Shown in pieces: positions 26,056 to 34,823 of a stretch of DNA of 64,000 nucleotides. The DNA is from Candidatus Melainabacteria bacterium (lineage in GTDB: Bacteria; Cyanobacteriota; Vampirovibrionia; Obscuribacterales; Obscuribacteraceae): positions 1-64,000 of the forward strand of contig RXJR01000036.1 in the NCBI GenBank assembly GCA_003963305.1. Direction: 5' to 3'. Both the position numbers and the translations under genes were made by a program. The notes under the pieces are model-generated. The model was not told where the DNA came from. It saw only the letters and a list, made by a program, of their open reading frames with translations, and did not search any database. Positions within the stretch are counted from its first letter, which is position 1. The number at the start of each line of letters is the position of its first letter.

Positions 26056-27284
26056 GAAACCTCCAAATGTTTCTTCTGTAACTCTGCTATCAAATTCAAA
26101 TACCGCTCGATATGCTTGCTTTCGCTGTAATTGCTCTTGAAGTTGGAAAGTCCGGCAAGACCCAGTCGATCGCGCAATTCTCTATCACCGAGAACTTTTT
26201 TCATCGCCTCCGTCAGCTCGGCAGGCGAACCATAAGTAATACCGCCACCATCTTTGACGACCTCTGGCAATGCTCCCAAATTGTTGACTATAACTGGCGT
26301 CGCAACAGAGAAAGCCTCAAGCGGCACAAGTCCAAATGTTTCATAGCAAAGCGATGGCACAAGAACTGCAACCGCCTGTCGATAATACTCGCGCAATCGC
26401 TCTGACGACATGCGACCGAGGAAGTGAATATGCTTCAGACCTCTTGCAGATTCGCGCAATGTTTCCTCGTAATTCCCATTGCCCACAACAATCAAATCGG
26501 CATCCTTGAATTGAGAGAACTGTTCGATCAGTACTTGAACACCCTTTATCTTCTCGAGCCTTCCGACGAAAAGAAAATACGGACGACTGTGGACTGGCTC
26601 AGGATCGACATCAAGCGCAGGATCCGCCAGGAAGTGCGGCAAAACTCGAATTGGTGCCGGAAAGCCATTTGAAATGTGACTGCCGCGAGCGAATTCACTG
26701 GGCGCAAGGAATGCATCAACGTGACGCGCAGCTCGTTCAATCGCCCCCGTGTAACGCCACAGCTGAGGAGGACGATGTGCAGCCAATGTGCAAGTCATAC
26801 AGGTGCGCTGACTGCAAGGTTCTTCGTCAAAACGCCAGAGCACATGGGTAGAGCACACGAACCAGTGATCATGAAGAGTGCAAAGCTTGACACCTTGTCC
26901 ATAAGTAAGAACGCCTGGACCACCAAGCAATGACACATTGTGGAAATGGATGACATCGAATTTCTGGTCGAGAAACTTCTGAAGTTGCTCAGATTTACCT
27001 AACGGACGTCCGAGCTGATGTGTTGCAATCAAATCAAGCTTCCCGGTTGCTCCACCATCAAGTGAATGAACAGTGACGCGCGGATCTGTTAAATCGTGTG
27101 CCTCACTTGTATTGGCTACAAGGGCCTTGCTGCCAAGCGAGAATGCATCTTTGTCATGGATAACGTGAACCTCGTGCCCTCGACCAGCCAGGGCATTCGA
27201 TAGCCTTTGCACGAAGACACCGTCGCCGCCAAAATTATGTGGCGGGAAGAAAGTAGTCACCATTGCAATCTTCAGCTTATTCAA
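26040..27284 (-). CDS. family 4 glycosyltransferase (GT-B fold) 1
   Basis: 414 residues, TTG start in a TTGA overlap with the upstream gene. N-terminal FFPPHNFGGDGVFVQRLSNAL and a C-terminal nucleotide-sugar site with the EX7E motif (CYETFGLVPLEAF). A Cys-rich insertion (CSTHVLWRFDEEPCSQRTCMTC, described here only in part) is typical of one GT4 subgroup and may bind metal. Retaining transferase, cytoplasmic or membrane-associated; sugar unknown. Confidence 0.9.
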   Translation of the reverse strand: MNKLKIAMVTTFFPPHNFGGDGVFVQRLSNALAGRGHEVHVIHDKDAFSLGSKALVANTSEAHDLTDPRVTVHSLDGGATGKLDLIATHQLGRPLGKSEQLQKFLDQKFDVIHFHNVSLLGGPGVLTYGQGVKLCTLHDHWFVCSTHVLWRFDEEPCSQRTCMTCTLAAHRPPQLWRYTGAIERAARHVDAFLAPSEFARGSHISNGFPAPIRVLPHFLADPALDVDPEPVHSRPYFLFVGRLEKIKGVQVLIEQFSQFKDADLIVVGNGNYEETLRESARGLKHIHFLGRMSSERLREYYRQAVAVLVPSLCYETFGLVPLEAFSVATPVIVNNLGALPEVVKDGGGITYGSPAELTEAMKKVLGDRELRDRLGLAGLSNFKSNYSESKHIERYLNLIAELQKKHLEVSCPAK

Positions 27285-28462
27285 GTTTGTCTTGCCACCT
27301 GACTGAGCATAGAATCCAACTGTGCCGCAGACCGCTGCCAGGTCAGTTGCTGCGCCTTAGCAGTTGCTACGCGGGCCATTTCATCGCGTTTCCCGGGATT
27401 CTCGAGCATTGTCCGAAGCGCAGCAGTCAACTGTTCTACAGAATTAGGATCAATGAAGATGCCACCATCCTCAAGCAAGTCAGGCAGCGGACTATTCTGA
27501 GTCGCAACAATTGGGATTCCACAAGCAGCACCTTCCACAGCAGGCAGACCGAATCCCTCTGCCATAGAAGGTAATACAAGCGCTTGCGCTACATTCAGCA
27601 AATGGATGACATCTTCATCTTTGACAAAGCCCGTAAAGACAACAGCGTCTTCCTGATTCAACTCTGCAATCTTCGCCTTGAGCTCACTGACACCGGGTGT
27701 AAATCCATCTTTCAAATCGCCAACAACAACCAACTTCACATCCTGCATACCGGGACTGCGGCGGATCTCTGCCAGGCTCTGAACCAGCATAGGCAGGTTT
27801 TTGTGTGGATTGATACCGCCAATATAAATTAGAAATCGCGAGTCTAGAGACAAACCGAACTGCGACAGTATCGAGCCATCAAGCTTATCCGGAGAAAGTG
27901 TTGTAAAAACCGGATCCGGAGCTTCGTCGATCACGAATACCCGCTCCTGGTCATGCCCAAAATGGCGAACAATTCCCTTTTTGGCGTGCTCAGAAACAGT
28001 CATGATGTAGTGAGCCTGTTTGTGTGCAAGCCAGCCCTTCAGCGCCCACAGTCGACGATGTTTCTTGTCCGGAAAAACGAGATCAGGATAATCTTCAGCA
28101 ATAACATCGTGCACACCTAGAATAATCTTGCCCTTTGTTATGGCGGGGAAATACGTGTATACACTCGGAAAGAAAAATGCATCCAGCGACTCACCTGCAA
28201 CAGCTTTAGTCATGGCCAGCAAATCTTTTATAGAACGACTATCAGAAGCCGAAGCTGCCGATGTCGGACGATCGCCCGTGTTCACAACAACAGTACGAAC
28301 GTTAGTCGGAAGATCACCATCACCTGCAGTCTGCGCGTCCACGAAGAACACCAACTCATGCTCAGTATTGGACTCGACGAGCGCGTTCAAAAGCCCGCGC
28401 GTAAAACGACCATATCCGCGCTTATTTGACCAACACGCTGCATCAACACCAACCCGCATCAA
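27281..28462 (-). CDS. family 4 glycosyltransferase (GT-B fold) 2
   Basis: 393 residues. N-terminal VDAACWSNKRGYGRF, middle FLFIYIGG-type strand (FLIYIGGINPHKNL), and a C-terminal donor site with EX7E (MAEGFGLPAVEG) and DPNSVEQL. Mannosyltransferase-like GT4 pattern, donor not decidable. A 166-bp gap with a 39-bp tandem repeat separates it from the upstream GT2 gene; the downstream GT4 gene overlaps its stop by four bases. Confidence 0.9.
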   Translation of the reverse strand: MMRVGVDAACWSNKRGYGRFTRGLLNALVESNTEHELVFFVDAQTAGDGDLPTNVRTVVVNTGDRPTSAASASDSRSIKDLLAMTKAVAGESLDAFFFPSVYTYFPAITKGKIILGVHDVIAEDYPDLVFPDKKHRRLWALKGWLAHKQAHYIMTVSEHAKKGIVRHFGHDQERVFVIDEAPDPVFTTLSPDKLDGSILSQFGLSLDSRFLIYIGGINPHKNLPMLVQSLAEIRRSPGMQDVKLVVVGDLKDGFTPGVSELKAKIAELNQEDAVVFTGFVKDEDVIHLLNVAQALVLPSMAEGFGLPAVEGAACGIPIVATQNSPLPDLLEDGGIFIDPNSVEQLTAALRTMLENPGKRDEMARVATAKAQQLTWQRSAAQLDSMLSQVARQT

Positions 28463-28480
28463 CAGTATCCTCTCATTAAC

Positions 28481-28617
28481 ATCGTTCGCCTCGTATCACG
28501 ATCGCTTACCACCCATACACATCGCCGCCTCATAACACGATCGCTTGCCACCCATCCACACCGCCGCCTCGTATCACGATCGCTTGCCACCCATCTACAT
28601 CGCCGCCACGCATCCAC
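28481..28617. repeat. 39-bp tandem repeat, 3.5 copies
   Basis: Copies at 28481-28520, 28521-28559 and 28560-28598, then half a copy to 28617. Each holds CACGATCGCTTGCCACCCAT or a near variant. The array fills the gap between two co-directional genes of the glycan operon (minus strand). No gene is seen in it. It may act as a processing or spacing element, or simply be a neutral minisatellite. Confidence 0.85.
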
Positions 28618-28628
28618 ATCGCCCGGGT

Positions 28629-29546
28629 CTATCTCCATTGCTTCAAGCTCCCACCTGGTCCAAGCAAGTAGCCAACGAATTCACCCACCGACCAGCTCAA
28701 ATAGAACAAGCCAACTTGCGGCAAACACTTCAAGAACTCACCAGCATGTCGACCTTTGCTCATGATTTGCCGTCCCATCCGCATCACCTGCACCGCTGGT
28801 AGCACCACCGCGATACCCAGGAAAGGCAATCGACTGAGAAGAGGTTTGCGCTCCAATCGCATCGCAGCAAATCCCCGCCCATGATGAAACGGAACATCAA
28901 GAAGATTGGTCAACTTCCAGGAATTGATGTTGCGCACTGAAAAGGACGGATCCGCCTTCAACTCGTGACCGGACTTCTGCAGCTCGCCGTTGACGAAAAC
29001 TTCGTACAAGCCGCCACTTGCATCAGTCTCCAACAGCTTCTTCAAAGTCTCAGATTTGTATGTGATGTTATTGCCAGGCAGTGCCGGAACTATCCCAGCG
29101 AATGGACGCATGAATCGCGCATATTCGCAGAAGAAAACAGCCCAGTCCAAACTCCTTGCGTAGTCACCAGGTTCAACAGAACCACCGATGGCGATGTTGT
29201 CAGACTTGTGAGCCTCAATGACATTAGCGCACCAATCGCTGGAAACCACGCAATCATCTTCGGTAAAACCAACAAGTTTGCCACGACACTTAGACAAGGC
29301 CAGCTTACGCATGGCCGGCACCGTGCAACCAGCGGGCGCATCAATCCAGTTAAACTTCGGGAACTCCCCCTTGATTGCGTTGATCTCTTCGCCGTCCGTG
29401 CCATTTGCGCTGCTCCAATCGCGAATTACAATTATCTCCACTCCAACAAGTTGAGATTGCCCATCGAAGGCAGCAAGACACTGCCGCAAAACAGAAAGCT
29501 GATTAAACGAAACGACGATTACAGATAAAGCAGGTGTTTCAATCAT
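28629..29546 (-). CDS. family 2 glycosyltransferase A
   Basis: 305 residues. GT-A fold start LSVIVVSFNQLSVLRQCL and a metal-site loop TEDDC (the EDD form of DXD). Shared subfamily blocks follow: SLDWAVFFCEYARFMRP, LPGNNITY and FHHGRGFA. The C terminus has two hydrophobic stretches, so it is membrane-associated. It begins immediately after the stop of the next GT2 gene (TAG-ATG). It is one of four paralogues of this subfamily in the window and the one with the best preserved acidic motif. Confidence 0.88.
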   Translation of the reverse strand: MIETPALSVIVVSFNQLSVLRQCLAAFDGQSQLVGVEIIVIRDWSSANGTDGEEINAIKGEFPKFNWIDAPAGCTVPAMRKLALSKCRGKLVGFTEDDCVVSSDWCANVIEAHKSDNIAIGGSVEPGDYARSLDWAVFFCEYARFMRPFAGIVPALPGNNITYKSETLKKLLETDASGGLYEVFVNGELQKSGHELKADPSFSVRNINSWKLTNLLDVPFHHGRGFAAMRLERKPLLSRLPFLGIAVVLPAVQVMRMGRQIMSKGRHAGEFLKCLPQVGLFYLSWSVGEFVGYLLGPGGSLKQWR

Positions 29547-30443
29547 CTAAGTCAAATAGAGCGCACTGTCGCCGGGACCTGTTGCATAACCGACGAACTC
29601 TCCCACCGACCATGCCACCATAAAACTCAACAAATAGGGAAGTGACATCGCAAATTCGGGCAAATGACGCTTCTTAGCCCAAACTCGTTTCCAGATTCTC
29701 AGCATCAGCATTGGTGGCAGTAATGGCGAGCCGAAAAGGTAAATCAAACGTTGTTTGAGACTGATTGACTCATTTCTTGTTCCCGCAAAAGCGCGAGAAT
29801 AGTGGAAGCGCTCAGAAATGAAATCGGAAAACGTAAAGTGCTTTTTGTGAATCATGCTCACCGAAGGATCGGACCACAACTGCTTACCTTCAGATTCCAA
29901 TTGACCGTGGACGAAAGTTTCCCAAAACTCCTCTTCATTGGAGTCGAAGATGTGTTGCGTTTCGCTACGCTTGTATGAAACATTAGGTCCAGGAAGATCG
30001 TGCACAACACCTGCAGCGACCGGACTTATGAAATTACTGTACTCGCAGAAGAAGACAGCCCAATCAATAATCCGCTTCGTCGCACCATTGTCTACGGCGC
30101 CACCAATGGCGGGGGCGGAATTGACTTCATGAGTCCTCAAAAGCGACTGATACCAGTTTGGAGGAGGAATGCAGTGGTCTTCGGTGATAGCAATTATTTG
30201 TCCTTTGGTCTGAGCGATAGCAGTCGCTCGAAGCTTAGGGACGCTCTGCTTCTGATCAAAAGAAATCAGCTTCACATGCGGATGTTTTTCTCTGACTAGC
30301 CGAGTAACTTCATCACCAACGCAGTCAGCAACAATCACTTCGGCTTCAATATTGCCATCCTGCCTGTCCAGCGCAGCGAGACAATGCTCAAGGTACTCAC
30401 GACCGTTGATCGAAGCAATAATTATGGAAAGTTGGGGAGTCAT
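29547..30443 (-). CDS. family 2 glycosyltransferase B
   Basis: 298 residues from the ATG at 30443 (a TTG 12 codons upstream is possible). GT-A start LSIIIASINGREYLEHC, metal-site loop TEDHC, and the subfamily blocks IDWAVFFCEYSNF, LPGPNVSYKR and FHYSRAFAGTR. The C terminus is hydrophobic. First gene of a long minus-strand operon that appears to run down to the Clp N-domain gene at 20549. A 277-bp divergent gap separates it from the oxidoreductase at 30721; I see no clear promoter in that gap. Confidence 0.87.
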   Translation of the reverse strand: MTPQLSIIIASINGREYLEHCLAALDRQDGNIEAEVIVADCVGDEVTRLVREKHPHVKLISFDQKQSVPKLRATAIAQTKGQIIAITEDHCIPPPNWYQSLLRTHEVNSAPAIGGAVDNGATKRIIDWAVFFCEYSNFISPVAAGVVHDLPGPNVSYKRSETQHIFDSNEEEFWETFVHGQLESEGKQLWSDPSVSMIHKKHFTFSDFISERFHYSRAFAGTRNESISLKQRLIYLFGSPLLPPMLMLRIWKRVWAKKRHLPEFAMSLPYLLSFMVAWSVGEFVGYATGPGDSALYLT

Positions 30444-30720
30444 ATATTTAAACCGGCATCCTGAGAGCGTTTTAAACAAGTCGAAGCCTGCATCAAGGGA
30501 ATTTTAGTGCACTTAACCCTGCCAGGAGAACCCTTTCGAGTGAAGTCTTTACTCATCGACAGCGAATCTAGTTTCGTTGCGGAAATAGTCGATAATGTCG
30601 CAAGGAACCAGGAAGTTCACGATAATGCCGCCAGGCAAGGAATTTGACGCTTTAGAGCCCGTGCGCTGACTGATTTTAGATTCCGCCCCTCAGAACCCAC
30701 CAGGAAACAATTTCTAAGAT

Positions 30721-31731
30721 ATGAGCATGCCGAAAGTCATAATCGTTGGATCAGGGCTAATGGGACGCTGGCACGCCTTTTCGGCACTCCGAAGCGGTGC
30801 GACGATCACGGCCATTGTCGACCCGAATCTGGAGAAAGCCCGAGCACTGCAACACGAATTTGCAGCACATAACATCTACAAATCCCTGGACGAGTGCTTG
30901 CAGAACAATGCCAGCAAACACAAGAGTAATATCGCTCACATATGCACACCGGACCAAAATCATCTCGAATCGATAGAACTTTGTCTTACGCACAAACTCC
31001 ATTGCCTTGTAGAGAAGCCGCTGGTCTCAACCTTTGAGCAAACAAAACGTGTTCTCGAACAGGCAAATGAGAGTGGCTTAAAAATCGCTCCGGTTCATCA
31101 AATGCCTTTCCAGAGCGGCGCGTCGAGACTGGCAGCAAATCATGCCAACCTGGGCAAAATCGTTCGCATGACTCACACAGCATTTACAAGCGGCGGCGAG
31201 GGCAAGTCAGAAACTGAGCGACAACACGTCCTGCTGGAAATTCTGCCACACCCACTTTCTCTGTTCTATAGATTTTTTGGCGAGCGGCTTGAGGCAGATC
31301 AATTCAACGTTCGTCGTTATGAGAACGGCGAATTGGAAATAGACGCAGCCGTTGATGATAGTTTGTTAAGAATCTCAATAAGTTTGAGGGCTCGTCCAAC
31401 CCGTAATGAACTAACGGTAGCGGGAGACAAAGCCTCCGCACATGTCGACCTCTTCCATGGCTTTTGCACATATGAATCTGGCGAAGTTTCAAAACGCTCG
31501 AAGATTTTGAAACCATTTCGGTTTGGCTCAAGTCTGGTTTTTGACGCCGGTCGGAACCTCGTACAACGAAGCGCAGAAAAGGAAGTCGCTTATCCTGGCT
31601 TGAGAAATCTGATTCGCCAGTTTTATCGCTCAGCACTGGAGGGCAAAGAAGCGCCAATCAGCGAGCGAGAAATCCTCCTCTGTGCGGAAGTAGCAGACAG
31701 AGTTCGAACAAACTCCGACTCCAGGAGTTAG
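30721..31731 (+). CDS. Gfo/Idh/MocA-family oxidoreductase 2
   Basis: 336 residues. NAD(P) site IVGSGLMGRWHA near residue 6 and catalytic EKP in LVEKPLVSTF, followed by the usual C-terminal domain with HPLSLFYRF. The lone plus-strand gene inside a minus-strand run; it converges with the GT2 gene ending at 31736 with only 4 bp between them. Substrate unknown, probably a nucleotide sugar. Confidence 0.87.
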   Translation: MSMPKVIIVGSGLMGRWHAFSALRSGATITAIVDPNLEKARALQHEFAAHNIYKSLDECLQNNASKHKSNIAHICTPDQNHLESIELCLTHKLHCLVEKPLVSTFEQTKRVLEQANESGLKIAPVHQMPFQSGASRLAANHANLGKIVRMTHTAFTSGGEGKSETERQHVLLEILPHPLSLFYRFFGERLEADQFNVRRYENGELEIDAAVDDSLLRISISLRARPTRNELTVAGDKASAHVDLFHGFCTYESGEVSKRSKILKPFRFGSSLVFDAGRNLVQRSAEKEVAYPGLRNLIRQFYRSALEGKEAPISEREILLCAEVADRVRTNSDSRS

Positions 31732-31735
31732 AGCA

Positions 31736-32650
31736 TCACAGGCGCCCGCAACTATCCCCGGCGCCACCGACAGTGCCTACAAACTCGCCATAAATCCAAG
31801 CACAAATTATCGCTTCGCAAATGGGCTGAACTTTCAAGAACCTCGACATCAAGGCAGGCTTCCCGCGCACTTTGCTGAAAAGCCTCAATGCCAACACAGC
31901 AGGAAGAGCCGCACACGAGGCAGCATAAATTGCCCGCTTTGAACAATTGAATGCCTCCGACCTCATAGCTCCGAAACACCGCCCATGGTGGTAACGACGT
32001 TCCATGACTTCACTAAAAGTCAAATGCCGGTTGTAGTACGCCACCAGACGTGAATCCCGGGACAATTGCTCTCCCTTCTCCATTAGCTCGTTGCAGAAAA
32101 AAGTTTTCCAAAAACCATGCTTGGCCAGATCAGTTCGATTCAGATGCATATCCATGATTTGACGCTTAAACACGATATTGTTACCAGGTAAGTCGTCGGA
32201 AGGACCGGTTGCCAGCGGCAAAGCAAACTGAGCATAATCACAAAGATATAAAGCATAGTCGACAGAAGTCAAATTTTTGCCAGGCTCCACGACACCACCA
32301 ATAGCGGCATCAGAATTGGAAGACGACACACTAACAGCGGTATCAACCCAGTCTGGCGAAAATGTTGTATGCGCTTCGGTAATCGCCAATAAATCTCCAG
32401 CAGCATGTGCTAATCCAAGTCCATGTAAAGACGGTATGCTGTCAGATTCGGAATGCTCCAGAATTTTCAGATCACTATACTTCTTCGACAATATCTCCAG
32501 AGAAGGCTTAAAGCCGCCATATGCGACGATTACCTCGAAATTATGGTGAGTCCGCTGAGCGTAAAGCGAATCAAGACAGTCTTCAATATTAGGCTGAGCA
32601 GCCTGCCATGCCACTACTATCGACAGCTCAAAACTTTTTGCTTCACTCAT
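31736..32650 (-). CDS. family 2 glycosyltransferase C, altered metal site
   Basis: 304 residues from the ATG at 32650 (GTG at 32662 also open; no clear ribosome binding site for either). The same subfamily as A and B: VDYALYLCDYAQFALP, LPGNNIVFKR and YHHGRCFG. The loop that is TEDDC or TEDHC in A and B reads TEAHT here, so one acidic residue is gone. Either metal binding is weakened or the role is carried by another residue. Hydrophobic C terminus. Confidence 0.85.
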   Translation of the reverse strand: MSEAKSFELSIVVAWQAAQPNIEDCLDSLYAQRTHHNFEVIVAYGGFKPSLEILSKKYSDLKILEHSESDSIPSLHGLGLAHAAGDLLAITEAHTTFSPDWVDTAVSVSSSNSDAAIGGVVEPGKNLTSVDYALYLCDYAQFALPLATGPSDDLPGNNIVFKRQIMDMHLNRTDLAKHGFWKTFFCNELMEKGEQLSRDSRLVAYYNRHLTFSEVMERRYHHGRCFGAMRSEAFNCSKRAIYAASCAALPAVLALRLFSKVRGKPALMSRFLKVQPICEAIICAWIYGEFVGTVGGAGDSCGRL

Positions 32651-32705
32651 GCATTGATGCACTCATTACATCGACACTAATCTACTCATTCAACAATCAA
32701 TAAAG

Positions 32706-33596
32706 CTATGACTGCTCATGCACGGGAGACAAGTACCCCTGAACTTCTCCAATCGACCAGGCAATCGTAAATATAACTAGCCATGGCAACGCCCTCAAAT
32801 AAGGTAAAAAGAAATCTTTTCGCTTTGTCAAAACCCGCATCCCCATGCGCCCTACTAAATATGGCACCAAAATCGGTGCCGATAGTATCCGCACGAAACG
32901 GGCAGGAACTGAAGTGTTGGGACGAGTCGATCCATAATGTCGCCCATGCCTCATCCTCACGGTCCAGAAATCGTCACCGCTTACAGTATGGGCAAGATGA
33001 ACTTTCACATCCGGCGACATATATAAGGATTGCTGATGCTCGCGCAACTGATGATGAAAAAGCGTCTCCCAAAAACCATTTTCTCGATCCTTCCAATAAG
33101 CATCCAAACCAGATTTCGTATACGCGACGTTATCGCCGGGAAGCTCGCGAATGAAGCCACTTTGCACGGGCGGCATAAAGGCTGTAAAACGCGAGAAGTA
33201 AATCGCCCAATCAAGGGCGGAACCATTGATGGGTGGGTTGATCGGCCCACCTACGCCAGTAACATCCGTGGTATCAAATACCTTTTGCATAGATGCCAAC
33301 CAGTTCGGTTCAGGAATACACTGGGCATTTGTAATTGCCACAATAGGAGCGCCCGCATTGCGCATTCCCAGACCCCACAATTGGGGAATCAAATCCTTCG
33401 TCGCATCCCCCTTAAGCAGTGTTACTTGAGGAAACTGCTCCCGAACAATCGTATCCGTGCCATCAGTTGAAGCATCAGCTACCAGTACTTCCGCATTCAG
33501 TTCCCGCGCCTGATCCACAACCACGCTCAGACATTCAGCAATACTGGCACGCGCATTCTGAGAGGCGACGACAACCGAGATGGGGGCAGCACTCAT
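32706..33596 (-). CDS. family 2 glycosyltransferase D, metal site lost
   Basis: 296 residues. Subfamily blocks ALDWAIYFSRFTAFMPP, LPGDNVAYTK and MRHGRHYG. The metal-site loop reads TNAQC: both acidic residues of the TEDDC form are replaced. The rest of the GT-A fold looks intact, so it may be an inactive or non-metal-dependent partner of another transferase (inference). It lies 55 bp upstream of transferase C on the same strand. Confidence 0.85.
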   Translation of the reverse strand: MSAAPISVVVASQNARASIAECLSVVVDQARELNAEVLVADASTDGTDTIVREQFPQVTLLKGDATKDLIPQLWGLGMRNAGAPIVAITNAQCIPEPNWLASMQKVFDTTDVTGVGGPINPPINGSALDWAIYFSRFTAFMPPVQSGFIRELPGDNVAYTKSGLDAYWKDRENGFWETLFHHQLREHQQSLYMSPDVKVHLAHTVSGDDFWTVRMRHGRHYGSTRPNTSVPARFVRILSAPILVPYLVGRMGMRVLTKRKDFFLPYLRALPWLVIFTIAWSIGEVQGYLSPVHEQS

Positions 33597-33675
33597 GATT
33601 CGATTACTTCTCTTACTAGTGATTGCTTCTTCATGATTACTAAAGCAAACTTGTCCTTATACGATCCCAGGACCA

Positions 33676-34743
33676 CTAAAGTTTCACTATTTGGCCAGTG
33701 CGCGCCGATTCGTAACCAGCAAAGATGACCCGCAGAACATTTTTAGCGTGCTCAATAGTATCGAATTCGGTGCCCTGTCCCTCACCAGATTTGAAAAAAG
33801 TGCGTAAATGCGATGCTGTTGCGGAGGCGAACGCCGGATTGCGCTCTTGAGCCAGAACACGCGTGCTGCCGCCAGATTCAACCCGAGCCTCGCCGCCTTT
33901 GACAAAGCTCATTCTAAAGGCGGGACGGTTTGCACCCTTATGCCTGGACAATTCAATGCCGGCTCGTGCCACTCCACCGAGCGAAATGCGAATCGAAGCT
34001 TTCTGGCAATCCAGGCGCATTTCTAAGTATTTCTCAGGCGCATGGCTGACACGATTCAGTACAAGGTTAGCCAGGCGGTCCTTTGAAAATCGCAGAGTCA
34101 TCTGCACAAAGACATCGGAATCGTAATCAGGATTGACGCGAGGAATATTAGCGTAAACATCGATCGGCAATTCACCAAAGAATGTACAAATTAAGTCGAT
34201 CGGGTGCGATCCAAATTCGTAAAGGGTAGATTGCTTCAAAGATGAGCGCCATGATTCCGCCCCTTCAAATGCCGGCGGATGATACATCTGTTGCCAGCAA
34301 TTGATGAAGTAGAGGTTGCCAAATTCTCCCGACGCAATGCCCTCTCTTGCCGCCTTGTATGTCGACATATATCGATACTGCGTATTGACGGCAAGTTTCT
34401 TACCAACTCGGCGAGCTTCGGCAATCACCTCGTCTGCATCTTCCAACGTCAAAACAAACGGCTTTTCGCATAGAACATTAGCTCCACTGCGCAACGCCGC
34501 CAGACAAAGGTCTTTGTGAAATTCCGGCGGAGTACCAATGATTACAATTTCCGGCTTTTCCTTTTCCAGCATCTCCAGCGAATCGGCATATACATTTGGA
34601 ATCGAGAATTGTTCCTTCATCGAGCGACGGCGCTCTTCGCTGGTGTCGCTGGCGGCAATCAATTCGATTTCAGAAACGGATTTACACGCAGGTAAGTGAA
34701 TGCGCTCCGCAACTTTTCCTAAACCAATTACTGCAGTTCTCAT
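33676..34743 (-). CDS. Gfo/Idh/MocA-family oxidoreductase 3
   Basis: 355 residues from the ATG at 34743; GGGT lies about 9 bases before it, and a TTG two codons earlier is less likely. NAD(P) site VIGLGKVAERIHLPA, IGTPPEFH, and catalytic EKP in LCEKPFVLTL. The C-terminal domain has FGSHPIDLI. Closest in pattern to oxidoreductase 1, but clearly diverged. It is followed by transferase D after 79 bp and probably shares its transcript. Confidence 0.88.
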   Translation of the reverse strand: MRTAVIGLGKVAERIHLPACKSVSEIELIAASDTSEERRRSMKEQFSIPNVYADSLEMLEKEKPEIVIIGTPPEFHKDLCLAALRSGANVLCEKPFVLTLEDADEVIAEARRVGKKLAVNTQYRYMSTYKAAREGIASGEFGNLYFINCWQQMYHPPAFEGAESWRSSLKQSTLYEFGSHPIDLICTFFGELPIDVYANIPRVNPDYDSDVFVQMTLRFSKDRLANLVLNRVSHAPEKYLEMRLDCQKASIRISLGGVARAGIELSRHKGANRPAFRMSFVKGGEARVESGGSTRVLAQERNPAFASATASHLRTFFKSGEGQGTEFDTIEHAKNVLRVIFAGYESARTGQIVKL

Positions 34744-34823
34744 TTTCAAGTTACCCGATAAAACGCCCGCGCCGGAGCTGAATCATAATAAAACAGTTCA
34801 ATGCGAATTACCCTTGCATATAA

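Noticed and set aside
28481-28617. CRISPR array
   Set aside because: The 39-bp units are head-to-tail with no unique spacers, and no cas gene is near.
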